Shown piece by piece: positions 1-8,842 of a stretch of DNA of 64,000 nucleotides. The number at the start of each line of letters is the position of its first letter. The first letter of the stretch is position 1. Under the pieces are notes generated by a model. The model was not told where the DNA came from. It saw only the letters and a program-made list of their open reading frames with translations, and ran no database searches. The position numbers were made by a program, and so were the translations under genes. The DNA is from Salmonella enterica subsp. enterica serovar Typhimurium str. LT2 (GTDB lineage: Bacteria > Pseudomonadota > Gammaproteobacteria > Enterobacterales > Enterobacteriaceae), in NCBI RefSeq assembly GCF_000006945.2, contig NC_003197.2, positions 2,108,001 through 2,172,000 of the forward strand. The letters run 5' to 3'.

Positions 1-530
1 TGAATACGCTGAACGGAGAGATAAATCGCCATCGACGTCTGGTGACTGGCGAACGCCTCCAGTTGTTCGCGCGCCGGTACTGGCGTACGCCCTTCCAGAC
101 GGGTAATAATGAGACTCTGCGATACCTCCGGTACGGTATATTCCACACCCAGCTCCGCCGCAGCGCCGAGAAACGCGCTGACGCCAGGCACTACCTGCCA
201 GTCGATACCACGGCGAGTTAACTCCTCGCCTTGCTCACGTACGGAGCCGTACAGCGAGACATCGCCCGTTTGCAAACGCACCACCGTTTTTCCCGCCTTC
301 ACGCCCGCCGCCATCAGCTCGATAATCTGCTCAAGATGCAGTTCGGCGCTGTCGTAGCGTTCTGCCTGCGCGGGGCAGTAATCCAGCAGTTCGGTATTGA
401 TCAGCGAACCGGCATAGATAACTACCTGCGCCTGTTGCAGCAGGCGGTAGCCTTTAAGCGTGATCAGCTCGCGATCGCCCGGCCCGGCGCCGACGAACCA
501 TACACAGCGTGGATCAAATGTCTCTGACAT
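1..530 (-). CDS. cbiF: CbiF, cobalt-precorrin-4 C11-methyltransferase (partial, 3' end outside the window)
   Basis: SAM-dependent methylation of C-11 in the anaerobic (cobalt-early) corrin pathway. The N-terminal 176 codons are present; the reading frame is open to the left edge. The start at 530 gives [19 protein letters not shown], with the GAGPGD loop typical of the tetrapyrrole methylase family at residues 15-20, followed by a conserved LITLKG segment. The start lies inside the last codons of cbiT, so the two genes overlap by 17 nt and are probably translationally coupled. It is part of the leftward cob operon. Identity is confident from family sequence and gene order; the catalytic C-terminal half cannot be checked here. 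Confidence 0.95.
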
Positions 531-1092
531 GGTTTTCTTCCTTCTGACAGGCGATAACAAAAACAGGATTGTTCGGTTTGAAATAGTGCCCCGCCCCCAG
601 CGGCGTTAACGATGAAAGCTGAAGCTGTACACAGTCCATTCGACATGCGCCGATGTGCGCAAGATGCGCCAGCGCGCTATGAAGGTTTTCCTGCAAGATA
701 AAGGTCATCACCAGACGGCCACCGGGATGCAGATGGCCCATCGCCCAGTCAATCAGCGCCGTCAGATGTCCGCCGCTGCCGCCCATAAACACCGCATCGG
801 CTTTCCCGGTTATGGTCATTGGCGCTTCGCCGGGGAGAATATCGATATTGCCGCAGGCAAAGCGCTGACGATTCTCATCAAGCAGCCGTAGTGCGGCAGG
901 ATTACGCTCGATAGCCGTCACCTGCAACGAAGGAAATTGCAGCGCCGCTTCAATTGAGACGCTTCCCGTTCCCGCCCCGACGTCAATCAGGTGACTGGCG
1001 CGGTGGAGCTCAAGTTTCGACAGTGCCAGCGCCCGTACCGCCTCTTTGGTCATTGGCACGTTCTCGCCGCGCAGAAAAAGCTCATCTTTCAT
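514..1092 (-). CDS. cbiT: CbiT, cobalt-precorrin-6B/7 C15-methyltransferase (decarboxylating)
   Basis: 192-residue class I SAM methyltransferase that methylates C-15 and removes the C-12 acetate carboxyl group during anaerobic corrin synthesis. The SAM-binding motif [14 protein letters not shown] is near residues 38-51, and a second glycine-rich stretch MGGSGGHL is near 100-107. The ATG at 1092 ([10 protein letters not shown]) is chosen over the in-frame TTG one codon upstream. It overlaps cbiE upstream by 11 nt and cbiF downstream. In many other bacteria CbiE and CbiT are fused as CobL; here they are separate but overlapping genes. Confidence 0.96.
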
Positions 1093-1687
1093 CAAGGATC
1101 ACCACTGCATTCATTTCATAGTCGGCGTTGACCGCACTGACGGGTAGCCAGTGGATCCGCTCATTTTCCATCGCCAGATTTTCACCAATCACCATTAAGC
1201 GATGCCCTTTGCCCCGCGCGACCAGTTCCCGCGCGATTTCTCGCGGCCCGCAGCGGGCATCCGTGACCATCGCCACTTTGCGATGGTTCGCTAACTGCTC
1301 GAAGCTGACGCAACGACCGTGGCTACTGGTCAACCACATGTCATTCATATCAATTCCAGCCTGTGCGCACAGATACTGTACGGCGCTGATGCCAGGGATA
1401 ATGCGAACCTGTTCGATACCAAAATGCGCCACCAGGCGTGTACCGATGCCATAAAACAGCGGATCGCCGGAGGCCAGCACCACGATCCCTTTATCCCGAC
1501 GGGCGGCAATCCATGACAACAACGCGCCAATATCCGCGCCCAGCGTAAATCGTTCGCCGCCAAACGCCGGAAACTGCGCCAAATGCCGTTTACCGCCTGC
1601 CAGCGCATCGGCGTGGTCTATCGCTTCCAGCGCCGCAGGCGTCATCAAATGCCGTCCAGCGGGCCCCATTCCCACGACCGTTAGCAT
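1082..1687 (-). CDS. cbiE: CbiE, cobalt-precorrin-7 C5-methyltransferase
   Basis: 201-residue tetrapyrrole methylase that adds the C-5 methyl group to the corrin ring. It starts MLTVVGMGPAGRHLMTPAAL, with the family GMGPAG loop at residues 6-11, and has the second SAM-site motif VVLASGDPLFYGIG further in. An AAGGAG ribosome-binding site lies just upstream of the ATG at 1687, inside the end of cbiD (7-nt overlap). It works as a pair with CbiT, the next gene. Length and sequence fit the stand-alone Salmonella enzyme. Confidence 0.96.
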   Translation of the reverse strand: MLTVVGMGPAGRHLMTPAALEAIDHADALAGGKRHLAQFPAFGGERFTLGADIGALLSWIAARRDKGIVVLASGDPLFYGIGTRLVAHFGIEQVRIIPGISAVQYLCAQAGIDMNDMWLTSSHGRCVSFEQLANHRKVAMVTDARCGPREIARELVARGKGHRLMVIGENLAMENERIHWLPVSAVNADYEMNAVVILDER

Positions 1688-2820
1688 TGCAGCTCCTTAG
1701 CAATCTCGTCGACGGGACGATTACTGCCGAGAATATGGTTATCAAAAGAAAACAGGATGGCGTCGCAGACAGGCGGCGTTTTGGTAAAACGCAGCATCTG
1801 CATGACTCGCAAACAAATACGCCTGGCAAGATGGTTATAGATATGCCCGAAGCCATATGCTTCAATGTGCTCCATTGCCGCTTCGGTGGTATCGCAATCG
1901 CTGACCAGGGTGAGTAACTCCAGCGGCGCGCCCAGTAAAGCTAAATGCGCGACCAGCGTTTCCATGCGCGCATCGGCAATATGGCTATGGGTATGAAAGA
2001 TCCCGGCGGCGATTTTGATCAATTTTCCAGGATGACCCACCAGCACTATCTGGCAAAATCCCAGCCGTACCGCCTCTTCAATCATGTAGCCGACAAAATT
2101 GCTCATGGTGACGACTGCCTGTGTGTCGACGCCCATTTGTTCGCGAACAAACCGTTCGCCGTGGTTGCCCGGCACGAGTATCACCCGCGTTAATCCTGAC
2201 GCCCGTTTGATCTCCAGTTCCAGCGATAGCGAGCGTTTCCAGCTTTCTTCCGACATCGGCGTCACAATGCCGGTAGTGCCAATAATGGAAATGCCGCCAA
2301 GAATGCCAAGCCGCGAGTTATACGTTTTTTGCGCCCGCGCTTCGCCTTCCGGGGCAAAAATCTCCACATCGGCCCCACGCGCCGGGCCTATCGCTTCGCG
2401 CACCGCTGACTCAATGGTATGGCGCGGCGTACGATTGATGGCGGCGCTCCCGAGCGGCAGTCCAATCCCTTTACGCGTTACCGTACCAATACCTTCGCCG
2501 CCAGTGAGCGTAATCTCACCGCTGTCGTTGAGCGTAACGCGGGCAAAAATCAGCATTCCGTGCGTGGCATCCACGTCATCGCCGCCATCTTTACGAATTG
2601 CGGCTATCGCCTGCTGGCCTTCAATGTGCGGCGACTCCACGTTCAGGCATAGCGTGACGCCCGACGGCGTGACGATGGAGACCTGATGAATCAGATGTTG
2701 ACGTAATACCATCAGCGCGGCGACTTTTGCCGCCGCCGTCGCGCAGGAACCGGTGGTATATCCTTTACGTAACGCTTTACCGTGGTGCCAGACCGGCGCG
2801 TCAAAAGAAAGCTCGCTCAT
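1681..2820 (-). CDS. cbiD: CbiD, cobalt-precorrin-5B C1-methyltransferase
   Basis: 379 residues, full length for CbiD. It methylates C-1 of the ring-contracted intermediate in the oxygen-independent pathway. It belongs to its own fold family, not the tetrapyrrole methylases; the diagnostic N-terminal segment LRKGYTTGSCATAAAKVAA is at residues 17-35. The ATG at 2820 overlaps the cbiC stop in an ATGA arrangement. The cbiE start lies in its last codons, so the whole block is tightly coupled. Confidence 0.96.
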   Translation of the reverse strand: MSELSFDAPVWHHGKALRKGYTTGSCATAAAKVAALMVLRQHLIHQVSIVTPSGVTLCLNVESPHIEGQQAIAAIRKDGGDDVDATHGMLIFARVTLNDSGEITLTGGEGIGTVTRKGIGLPLGSAAINRTPRHTIESAVREAIGPARGADVEIFAPEGEARAQKTYNSRLGILGGISIIGTTGIVTPMSEESWKRSLSLELEIKRASGLTRVILVPGNHGERFVREQMGVDTQAVVTMSNFVGYMIEEAVRLGFCQIVLVGHPGKLIKIAAGIFHTHSHIADARMETLVAHLALLGAPLELLTLVSDCDTTEAAMEHIEAYGFGHIYNHLARRICLRVMQMLRFTKTPPVCDAILFSFDNHILGSNRPVDEIAKELQC

Positions 2821-3452
2821 CAGGCCTCCCGGAGGTGATAGAGCAACGCATTGACGATAGCGGCAGCCACGTTACTGCCGCCTTTACGCCCTAACGCGGC
2901 AACCGCGGGGAAATGGCTATGGGTGAGTGCCTCTTTGGACTCCGCCGCGCCGACAAAGCCTACCGGTACGCCCACCACGCCGCTCACCGTCACGTTATGT
3001 TCAAGCAAACGGAACAGGGCCGTCGGCGCATTACCGAAAACAAAGAGCTTGTTTTTCTCCTCCTCGGCGATAGCGATATCGACGGCGGCCATTGAACGGG
3101 TAATCCCCTGCGTTTGTGCGGCGCGCACCACGCGCGGATCGCTGATATAACAGCGACACTCGCCGCCAAACGTCGCCAGTAATCTTTTATTAATGCCGGA
3201 CAGCGCCATCGTGGTATCGGTATAAATAATGCACGGATGGCGTAACGCATCACAAAGCTGCTCCAGCGCATCGGCAGAGAACCACAAAATGTCCAGCCAG
3301 TCGAAATCGGCGGTGGTATGAATAACCCGCTTGATAATGGCCTCATGGAGCGGACTGGCGAAACGGTAATCAGGACGCGTTTCGCGAATAATGTCGCTAA
3401 TAATGGTGAAACTGTTGGCCTCAATGGTTTGGGGCTGCTGGATATAATGCAT
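2820..3452 (-). CDS. cbiC: CbiC, cobalt-precorrin-8 methylmutase
   Basis: 210 residues. It moves a methyl group from C-11 to C-12, giving cobyrinate, the last ring modification of the pathway. The probable general acid His lies in VIHTTADFD (His45 by this start), and a conserved glycine-rich segment GVVGVPVGFVGAAESKE lies near the C-terminus. The open frame extends 15 codons further upstream, but the family start is MHYIQQPQTIEANSF, so 3452 is chosen. It follows cbiB after a 10-nt gap and overlaps cbiD by one base. Confidence 0.95.
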   Translation of the reverse strand: MHYIQQPQTIEANSFTIISDIIRETRPDYRFASPLHEAIIKRVIHTTADFDWLDILWFSADALEQLCDALRHPCIIYTDTTMALSGINKRLLATFGGECRCYISDPRVVRAAQTQGITRSMAAVDIAIAEEEKNKLFVFGNAPTALFRLLEHNVTVSGVVGVPVGFVGAAESKEALTHSHFPAVAALGRKGGSNVAAAIVNALLYHLREA

Positions 3453-3462
3453 ACTGTCGTCC

Positions 3463-4422
3463 TCAGGCCACGCCAGATAACCCGCACCGCGCCGCAATTA
3501 ACAGCGCCAGCGCCAGGGTTGAAGCGACCCACATCAATCGAATCGTTCGGGAAATATCGTCCACGGAAATATCGCGCTGCGCGTCGCCTATCCAGGGCTT
3601 GTCCACACGCTCGCCAAAGTAGTTATTTGGGCCACCGAGCTGGATTCCTAAGGCGCCGGCCACACACGCTTCCGACCAGGCGCAATTTGGGCTACTGTGG
3701 TTATAACGGTCACGCCAGCCAATACGCAGCGCCCGCCAACCACTCAGGCGACACAGTCCTGCCGCAATGCCCAGCAACAGCCAGCTCAGTCGGGCAGGAA
3801 GATAGTTCGCTACGTCGTCCATACGGGCGCTGACCATACCAATCGCCCGGTATTTTTCATGTTTGTAGCCCACCATTGAATCCAGGGTATTGACGGCTTT
3901 GTAGGCCATCGCCAGCGGCGCGCCGCCGAGAAAGAGGAAAAAGAGCGGCGCGATAATGCCGTCAACGGTGTTTTCTGCAACCGTTTCCACCACGGCGCGA
4001 TTGATCTGCGCTGGCTGAAGTTGCGACGTATCGCGCCCGACGATCCAGGAGAGTTTTATTCGGCTTTCCGCAAGGTCGTTCTTCCGTAACGGTCGTTCAA
4101 CCTCCTGCGCGGCGTGGGCCAGAGAGCGTCCGGCCAGCGTGGTAAAGATCATCCAGACTTCGACGCTCCAGCCAAACCAGGGGTGAATCCGCTGCGCCAG
4201 CGCCAGTACGCCCCATGCCACGCCCCAGGTCGCCCCGACAACCACAACCCACATTACGCCGCCGCCAATCCGCAGCGCTTTATCGCCGGGACAATAGCGA
4301 CGCACAATACGCTGCACAAACGTGATTAAACGACCTATCCAGCGTACCGGATGGGGCCAGTGTTGAGGGTCGCCGATGATAAAATCCAGCACCCAGGCGA
4401 TACACCAGGCAAGAATCGTCAT
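3463..4422 (-). CDS. cbiB: CbiB, adenosylcobinamide-phosphate synthase, membrane protein
   Basis: 319 residues. It attaches the aminopropanol (phosphate) arm to adenosylcobyric acid. It is an integral inner-membrane protein with several hydrophobic helices: residues 1-15, about 53-75, and a C-terminal segment. Conserved family stretches include DFIIGDPQHWPHPVRWIG and AENTVDGIIAPLFF. The frame is open 37 codons upstream, but MTILAWCIAW at 4422 is the family start and gives an ATGA overlap with the cbiA stop. The aminopropanol phosphate comes from threonine-phosphate, which connects this enzyme to PduX in the same window. Confidence 0.95.
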   Translation of the reverse strand: MTILAWCIAWVLDFIIGDPQHWPHPVRWIGRLITFVQRIVRRYCPGDKALRIGGGVMWVVVVGATWGVAWGVLALAQRIHPWFGWSVEVWMIFTTLAGRSLAHAAQEVERPLRKNDLAESRIKLSWIVGRDTSQLQPAQINRAVVETVAENTVDGIIAPLFFLFLGGAPLAMAYKAVNTLDSMVGYKHEKYRAIGMVSARMDDVANYLPARLSWLLLGIAAGLCRLSGWRALRIGWRDRYNHSSPNCAWSEACVAGALGIQLGGPNNYFGERVDKPWIGDAQRDISVDDISRTIRLMWVASTLALALLIAARCGLSGVA

Positions 4423-5798
4423 AATACGCGCCTCGCCGCCGCCAGCCAGTGCTGCAACATTTCCGGACGCTGGGCGAAATGGACGTGCAGATAGCTGGCA
4501 AACGTGTTGCCTGTCTGCCAGCCGCCAGTCCATTCCTGTAACACGCGGCCATCGCGAACCTTACGACAGGCCATAACGGCGGGTGTTTCGGGGATAAAAT
4601 CTGAGTAGTGAAATTCATGGCCGCGCACTATCTCGCCAGGCGCCGCCAATAGCGTTGGCTGCATAGCCTGCGCCTCACAATAACCAAAGCGGGTGAGTCG
4701 CTTACCCATTTTGCTGTGACCGGGGATAATATTCGCCATCTGATGAATTTCCCCGCCGCTATCCTCCAGAGTGCTCCCCAGATACATCAGACCACCACAC
4801 TCCGCGTAAATCGCCACGCCGCGCTGATGCGCCGCCCGCAAATGTTTTAACATCACCGTATTTGCCGCCAGATCCGCGGCGTATAATTCAGGATATCCAC
4901 CGCCCAGCCAGATCATCTGACAATCAGGCAATGCGCGGTCATGCAGTGGGCTAAAACGCACAATGTTAACGCCGGCACGCTCCAGCAAATCGATGTTATC
5001 GGGATAATAAAAGTTAAAGGCCTCATCATCCGCCAGAGCAAGCGTCAGCCCTGCCCCCGCTGTGTTATCGGGGCGTTCAGGCCACATTCCCGCCGGAAGC
5101 GCGGATAACACGCTCAGCGAGAGTAGCGCATCCACATCCACTGTTTGTTCCAGCGTGGCGGCAAAATCATGCCATGATTGCTGATTGACGAGGGATTCTC
5201 TGGCAGTAATCAACCCCAGGTGGCGTTCAGGTAATGCGACGCCGTCGCAAGGAGGGACATACCCCAGTACCGGCAGTGAGCAATAATGTTCAATGGCATT
5301 TTTGAGGAGCTGATAGTGGGCGTCGCTAGTGACGCGATTCACAATCACGCCCGCGAGGTTGAGGGTCGGGTCGAAGTGCTGAAATCCCATAACGGTAGCC
5401 GCAAGCGACGTTGAAACAGCCTTGCCGTCCACCAGTAGGATGACCGGGCAACCAAGCTGTTTGGCCATCGCGGCTGTGCTGCAGTAATTGGGGTCGACGC
5501 CATAGCCGTCATACAACCCCATGACCCCTTCAATGACAGCGATATCCGCCTGCCGCATTTGTTCGCAAAATAAGGCGTTGAGAACAGGAGGAGGAAGCAT
5601 GAAACTGTCAAGATTACGGGACGCCACGCCACAGATAGCGGTATGCCAGCCGGTATCAAGGTAATCTGGCCCAACTTTAAACGGCTGTACGCGCAGCGCG
5701 CGTTTTTGCAGCAGCCTCAACAAACCAAGCGTCACCGTGGTTTTGCCGCAACCGCTTCCTGTGCCTGCAAGAATAAATGCGTGATGCCTTGCCGCCAT
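4419..5798 (-). CDS. cbiA: CbiA, cobyrinate a,c-diamide synthase
   Basis: 459 residues, first gene of the cob operon. It is an ATP-dependent amidotransferase that amidates the a and c carboxylates of cobyrinate with glutamine. The P-loop GTGSGCGKTT is at residues 12-21. The C-terminal type 1 glutaminase domain carries the catalytic Cys in AIYAECGGLMYLG. The start at 5798 sits directly behind a hairpin that contains the ribosome-binding site (see the leader entry), so translation is expected to be controlled by adenosylcobalamin. It overlaps cbiB by 4 nt. Confidence 0.97.
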   Translation of the reverse strand: MAARHHAFILAGTGSGCGKTTVTLGLLRLLQKRALRVQPFKVGPDYLDTGWHTAICGVASRNLDSFMLPPPVLNALFCEQMRQADIAVIEGVMGLYDGYGVDPNYCSTAAMAKQLGCPVILLVDGKAVSTSLAATVMGFQHFDPTLNLAGVIVNRVTSDAHYQLLKNAIEHYCSLPVLGYVPPCDGVALPERHLGLITARESLVNQQSWHDFAATLEQTVDVDALLSLSVLSALPAGMWPERPDNTAGAGLTLALADDEAFNFYYPDNIDLLERAGVNIVRFSPLHDRALPDCQMIWLGGGYPELYAADLAANTVMLKHLRAAHQRGVAIYAECGGLMYLGSTLEDSGGEIHQMANIIPGHSKMGKRLTRFGYCEAQAMQPTLLAAPGEIVRGHEFHYSDFIPETPAVMACRKVRDGRVLQEWTGGWQTGNTFASYLHVHFAQRPEMLQHWLAAARRVL

Positions 5799-5799
5799 T

Positions 5800-5819
5800 A
5801 CCCTGATCCTGTTCAGGGT
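5800..5819 (-). promoter_or_regulatory. Hairpin sequestering the cbiA ribosome-binding site
   Basis: A 7-bp perfect inverted repeat (ACCCTGA / TCAGGGT, arms 5800-5806 and 5813-5819, 6-nt loop) ends one base before the cbiA start codon. The purine-rich Shine-Dalgarno bases lie in the loop and arm. A B12-controlled RNA hairpin that hides the cbiA start is established for the Salmonella cob leader, and this is the only hairpin at the right place. Assignment as the expression platform is therefore well supported, although folding was not computed. Confidence 0.8.
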
Positions 5820-5884
5820 GGTAGGGGTATACAGGTACGCGCATGTTCAGTCTTTCGACTGTACGCGTCTTCGCAACCCACTTC

Positions 5885-6075
5885 CCACCGAAGTTGTTGG
5901 TTATCACCGACAGGCAGGTCTTCTGGCTTAGCGTCCTCCTCGCCCGTCCTTCCCAATCTTGCGATCAGTGGTCTTTACGGGGTCGTCAGCATCACAGCAG
6001 CGGGGGCTGCGGGGGATTTTCACCCCCTTCCCTACCACAAATGTGGCAAACCTGTTGGTTTACGTTATGGCTGTA
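5885..6075 (-). promoter_or_regulatory. Adenosylcobalamin riboswitch in the cbiA leader
   Basis: Read on the minus strand, the leader contains the B12 box core AAGCCAGAAGACCTGCC at 5913-5929. The upstream conserved core, with a CC-rich stem and a CTGCTGTGATGCTGACGAC-type segment, lies at about 5980-6000, and the stem-loop at 6015-6045 is rich in G and C runs. This is the class that binds adenosylcobalamin. It lies about 90 nt before the cbiA start and acts on it through the ribosome-binding-site hairpin. The boundaries are approximate. Confidence 0.92.
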
Positions 6076-6395
6076 CGGCACACCCATAACGACAATTAAT
6101 AATGTGCTACGTTTTACATTTCTGTGAGCAATAGCCTGAGCGGTTGCTCATCTGACGTTAATCTACTCATCCTTACCGGTATATTGACGATAAAACGTAT
6201 CGACAAAGCGTAATAAAACTTATCTTTCCTGACACTGTACTTCATCACAAAAATAAAAACTGGTGCAGTTTATGCCCTAAATTTTATTATTTTGTTGCGC
6301 TATGACAATTTATTGTTACACCAGATAAATTTTCTTTCTGAAATGATTAAGATACAAAAGACTATCAAAAATCGGCAATAGCAAAATATTGCTAT
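6076..6395. promoter_or_regulatory. cob operon upstream region with promoter (approximate)
   Basis: No gene was found between the riboswitch and pocR. The segment is AT-rich, especially 6225-6370. The cob transcript is known to carry a leader of roughly 460-470 nt, which puts its start near 6265; weak -10-like sequences exist there on the minus strand but I cannot choose one. PocR (required) and ArcA/CRP input act on this promoter in published work. The 8-bp palindrome at 6377-6396 is listed separately. Confidence 0.5.
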
Positions 6396-6396
6396 T
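6377..6396. repeat. AT-rich palindrome at the end of pocR
   Basis: Arms AATAGCAA and TTGCTATT with a 4-nt centre, starting right after the pocR stop codon. There is no clear T-run, so it is a poor terminator. The same AGCAA/TTGCT arms occur twice upstream of pduF and pduA, which makes a protein-binding role possible. Confidence 0.4.
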
Positions 6397-7307
6397 CATA
6401 ACGATGGAGGATGAGAATTCTCATTTATCTGCTGGCGATAAGCCTGCGGCGTAACCTGATAGGTCTGGCGGAAGACTTTGCAAAAATAGCTGGTTTGCGA
6501 AAAGCCTAAATTACGCGCAATACTGGCAATACTCCAGTCACTATGGCAAAGCAATTCTCTGGCGCTAACCATTCTCTGGCGGTTTACCCACGCATTAAAT
6601 CCGATTCCCTGATATTTCTTGAATAGCTTACTGAAGTAATAGGGGCTGAGATAGACATGTGAGGCGACATCCTCAAGACGAAGATCGTCGGACAAATGCG
6701 CATCAATATAGCGAAGCGCTTTTTTCATTTTACTGTCATGCGGAGTGGGACCACGAGTGGTTTTATTTGCCTCCGATTGCTGCGGATTGTCTTTGATAAC
6801 CACGAAATTGAGCTGTTTTTTCAGGCAATTCTCAACAATCAGTTTAAGAAGATCGGCGGAAGCGATAACGCGTGAATAGTCCATCTCTGGCACATTCCGA
6901 AATTCATTCAAGAGCTCAGGGTCAGCCTGCCAGCGATCGTCAACATTAAGAATGTTTACCAGCTCCACGTCATTACTTAAACGAACCTGCCCGCATAAAA
7001 CAAAGCCAACTAAATGCCCTGCGATTACCAGCGGAATAGAAAAATCCGTTAGACCGGCATGACAACGATAAATACAGGGTTGATCGGACTTCGATGCCTC
7101 CAGTCCCCCGCAGCGATCGCTCATACGACAACGTGTACTATGCTGGGGATGCTGCCGCATCAACTGACAAAACGGCGTGAAATTGAATAGCTCAGATATT
7201 TCATCACCATGAATATTGACAACCACAACCGCCAGACCGGTGGCTTGTGCAAAATCCTGTGCGATTTTATTAATGAGTTCTGAGTTCAGAGCGCTCGCAG
7301 AAATCAT
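6396..7307 (-). CDS. pocR: PocR, AraC-family activator of the cob and pdu operons
   Basis: 303 residues. It is the propanediol-responsive activator of both flanking operons. The N-terminal half is the PocR sensory domain (about residues 10-170), with a cysteine-rich stretch including CRMSDRCGGLEA and PCIYRCHAG. The C-terminal 100 residues are the AraC/XylS double helix-turn-helix: LEDVASHVYLSPYYFSKLFK, then SIASIARNLGFSQTSYFCKV. The start at 7307 (MISASALNSE) has a GAGGGG purine run upstream. It lies between pduF and the cob operon, all on the minus strand. Confidence 0.96.
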   Translation of the reverse strand: MISASALNSELINKIAQDFAQATGLAVVVVNIHGDEISELFNFTPFCQLMRQHPQHSTRCRMSDRCGGLEASKSDQPCIYRCHAGLTDFSIPLVIAGHLVGFVLCGQVRLSNDVELVNILNVDDRWQADPELLNEFRNVPEMDYSRVIASADLLKLIVENCLKKQLNFVVIKDNPQQSEANKTTRGPTPHDSKMKKALRYIDAHLSDDLRLEDVASHVYLSPYYFSKLFKKYQGIGFNAWVNRQRMVSARELLCHSDWSIASIARNLGFSQTSYFCKVFRQTYQVTPQAYRQQINENSHPPSL

Positions 7308-7416
7308 GATAAAACCCCTCAGTTAATTTATTGTTATAAACAAAACACATTATTTACATTCACTTTTTATTACCATTATCCTGGCCCTGATAAAAAGTAC
7401 AATGACAATATCAAAA

Positions 7417-7441
7417 GTCTCCCATTGCTGGGAGACGTTTT
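7417..7441 (-). terminator. Rho-independent terminator after pduF
   Basis: Perfect 8-bp stem GTCTCCCA / TGGGAGAC with a 4-nt loop. It is flanked by AAAA on the left and TTTT on the right, so on the minus strand the stem is followed by a U-run (TTTTGA). It lies about 80 nt past the pduF stop and about 110 nt before the pocR start. The flanking runs would also let it work in the other direction. Published work describes pocR expression from the pduF promoter, so it is probably leaky. Confidence 0.75.
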
Positions 7442-7447
7442 GATCAG

Positions 7448-7468
7448 TTCGTGAAAGCAGATCACGAA
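7448..7468. promoter_or_regulatory. Inverted repeat upstream of pocR (candidate operator)
   Basis: TTCGTG and CACGAA separated by 9 nt, between the pduF stop and the terminator. It resembles a CRP site, but the GTGA and TCAC halves are 7 rather than 6 nt apart, so a CRP assignment is weak. The role is unknown. Confidence 0.3.
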
Positions 7469-7523
7469 ATTATCTCACCTGTTTTTACGATACATCATTG
7501 CTGTGAATCTGGTTCGCATTTCC

Positions 7524-8318
7524 TTACAGTTCACAGCGGTTACAAGGTAAATTCTTACCAATAAAATAGCGATATATGGCTGCTCCGGCACAGGCGCCGA
7601 TAACAGGCGCGACAATCGGCACGATAAAATAAGGGATCTCTCGCCCACCGCTCATCGCCATGTTCCCCCACCCCGCTAACCATGTGAACAGTTTGGGACC
7701 GAAATCACGCGCCGGGTTCATTGCAAAACCGGTAAGGGGTCCAGTAGACGCGCCGATAACGGCAACCAGTATCCCAATAAGCAAAGGCGCAAGCGGCCCT
7801 TTAGGAATGCCATTGCCATCATCCGTCAATGCCATGATCATGCCCATCAGAATCGACGTAATGACCACTTCCACCAACGCAGCCTGCCATACATTTAGCG
7901 CTGCGGCCGGATAGGTACTGAAAATGCTGGCTAATTGCAAACTTTCGACGCTACCGCGCACCATATGATGCGCAGTCTCAAATTCAGTAAAAAGGCTACT
8001 ATAAAGCACATACGCCAGCAGAGCGCCGCCAAAAGCGCCGGCAAACTGGGCAATAATATAAGGCAATACTTTCTGTTTGGGGAAGCAGGCAAACAGCCAC
8101 AGCGCAATCGTCACCGCAGGGTTAAGATGTCCGCCGGAGATTCCGGCAGTAAGGTAAACGGCCAGTGAAATTCCAAGCCCCCAAATAATGCAAATCTCCC
8201 ATAATCCGAGGCTGGCGCCTGCGACTTTGAGCGCGCTCAAACAACCGATACCAAAAAACAAAAAGAGTCCGGTGCCTAAAAATTCCGCACCACATTGCGC
8301 CTTTAGAGAATCATTCAT
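7524..8318 (-). CDS. pduF: PduF, propanediol diffusion facilitator (MIP/aquaglyceroporin family)
   Basis: 264 residues, inner-membrane channel that helps 1,2-propanediol enter the cell. Both aquaporin-family NPA motifs are present (SGGHLNPAVTIALW and GFAMNPARDFGPK), the second followed by the Arg of the selectivity filter; six hydrophobic helices surround them. The open frame runs 106 codons further upstream, but homology begins at MNDSLKAQCGAEFLGTGLF, so 8318 is chosen, with an AGGTGT Shine-Dalgarno before it. It is divergent from pduA and in the same direction as pocR. Confidence 0.95.
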   Translation of the reverse strand: MNDSLKAQCGAEFLGTGLFLFFGIGCLSALKVAGASLGLWEICIIWGLGISLAVYLTAGISGGHLNPAVTIALWLFACFPKQKVLPYIIAQFAGAFGGALLAYVLYSSLFTEFETAHHMVRGSVESLQLASIFSTYPAAALNVWQAALVEVVITSILMGMIMALTDDGNGIPKGPLAPLLIGILVAVIGASTGPLTGFAMNPARDFGPKLFTWLAGWGNMAMSGGREIPYFIVPIVAPVIGACAGAAIYRYFIGKNLPCNRCEL

Positions 8319-8842
8319 GTGACACCTTCTGAGCAAAGTTCGTGTCCTGGCCAGCGCAAGTTTCGGCTGGCGGTAGAGTACAGCTAACCTCACTATAAAA
8401 AGTGCCGCCTGTAAATTGTTGGCAACCTGCGAACCTGTCTCCCGGAAAAATCGTGTTGCGATAGCAAAATTTTGCTTTTCCGATATTTTTAGCAGCCCAT
8501 CATACGGGAGATTCGAGCTATAAAATACGCCTGTGAAAATAATAAAATATTGCACAAGCCAACTTATCAATTTCGAATAAGCATCACATTTTGCGTCTTT
8601 CGCCATATCAAATAAAAATACTCTCGTCACTAACAAAAATGTAAAAATGAAATAATAAAAACAAAATAATCATATAGACAATAATAAATTAAATGTAATT
8701 TATCAATAAGTTATAAAAGCAAAAGACAATTTAGTCATATTGCTTTCCCATTATTTTCTGATGCTCAACAGCAAGTCAGCCATTCTTTTTCCTCGCATCT
8801 TCTTATAGTCCCAACTATCGGAACACTCCATGCGAGGTCTTT
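8319..8842. promoter_or_regulatory. Divergent pduF / pduA regulatory region
   Basis: About 520 bp with no gene, very AT-rich at 8500-8760. It must hold the divergent pduF and pdu operon promoters and the PocR-responsive sites. Two inverted repeats with AGCAA/TTGCT arms stand out: AGCAAAATTTTGCT at 8463-8476 (perfect palindrome), and AAAAGCAA...TTGCTTT with arms at 8715-8722 and 8740-8746. An AGGTC element precedes the pduA ATG. I cannot define -35/-10 hexamers with confidence. Confidence 0.6.

Noticed and set aside
2099..2686. 195-codon plus-strand frame opposite cbiD
   Set aside because: Ser/Pro-rich shadow of cbiD with no homology that I recognise.
7449..7467. Possible CRP site upstream of pocR
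   Set aside because: The half-sites GTGA and TCAC are 7 rather than 6 nt apart. It is kept only as an unspecified inverted repeat.
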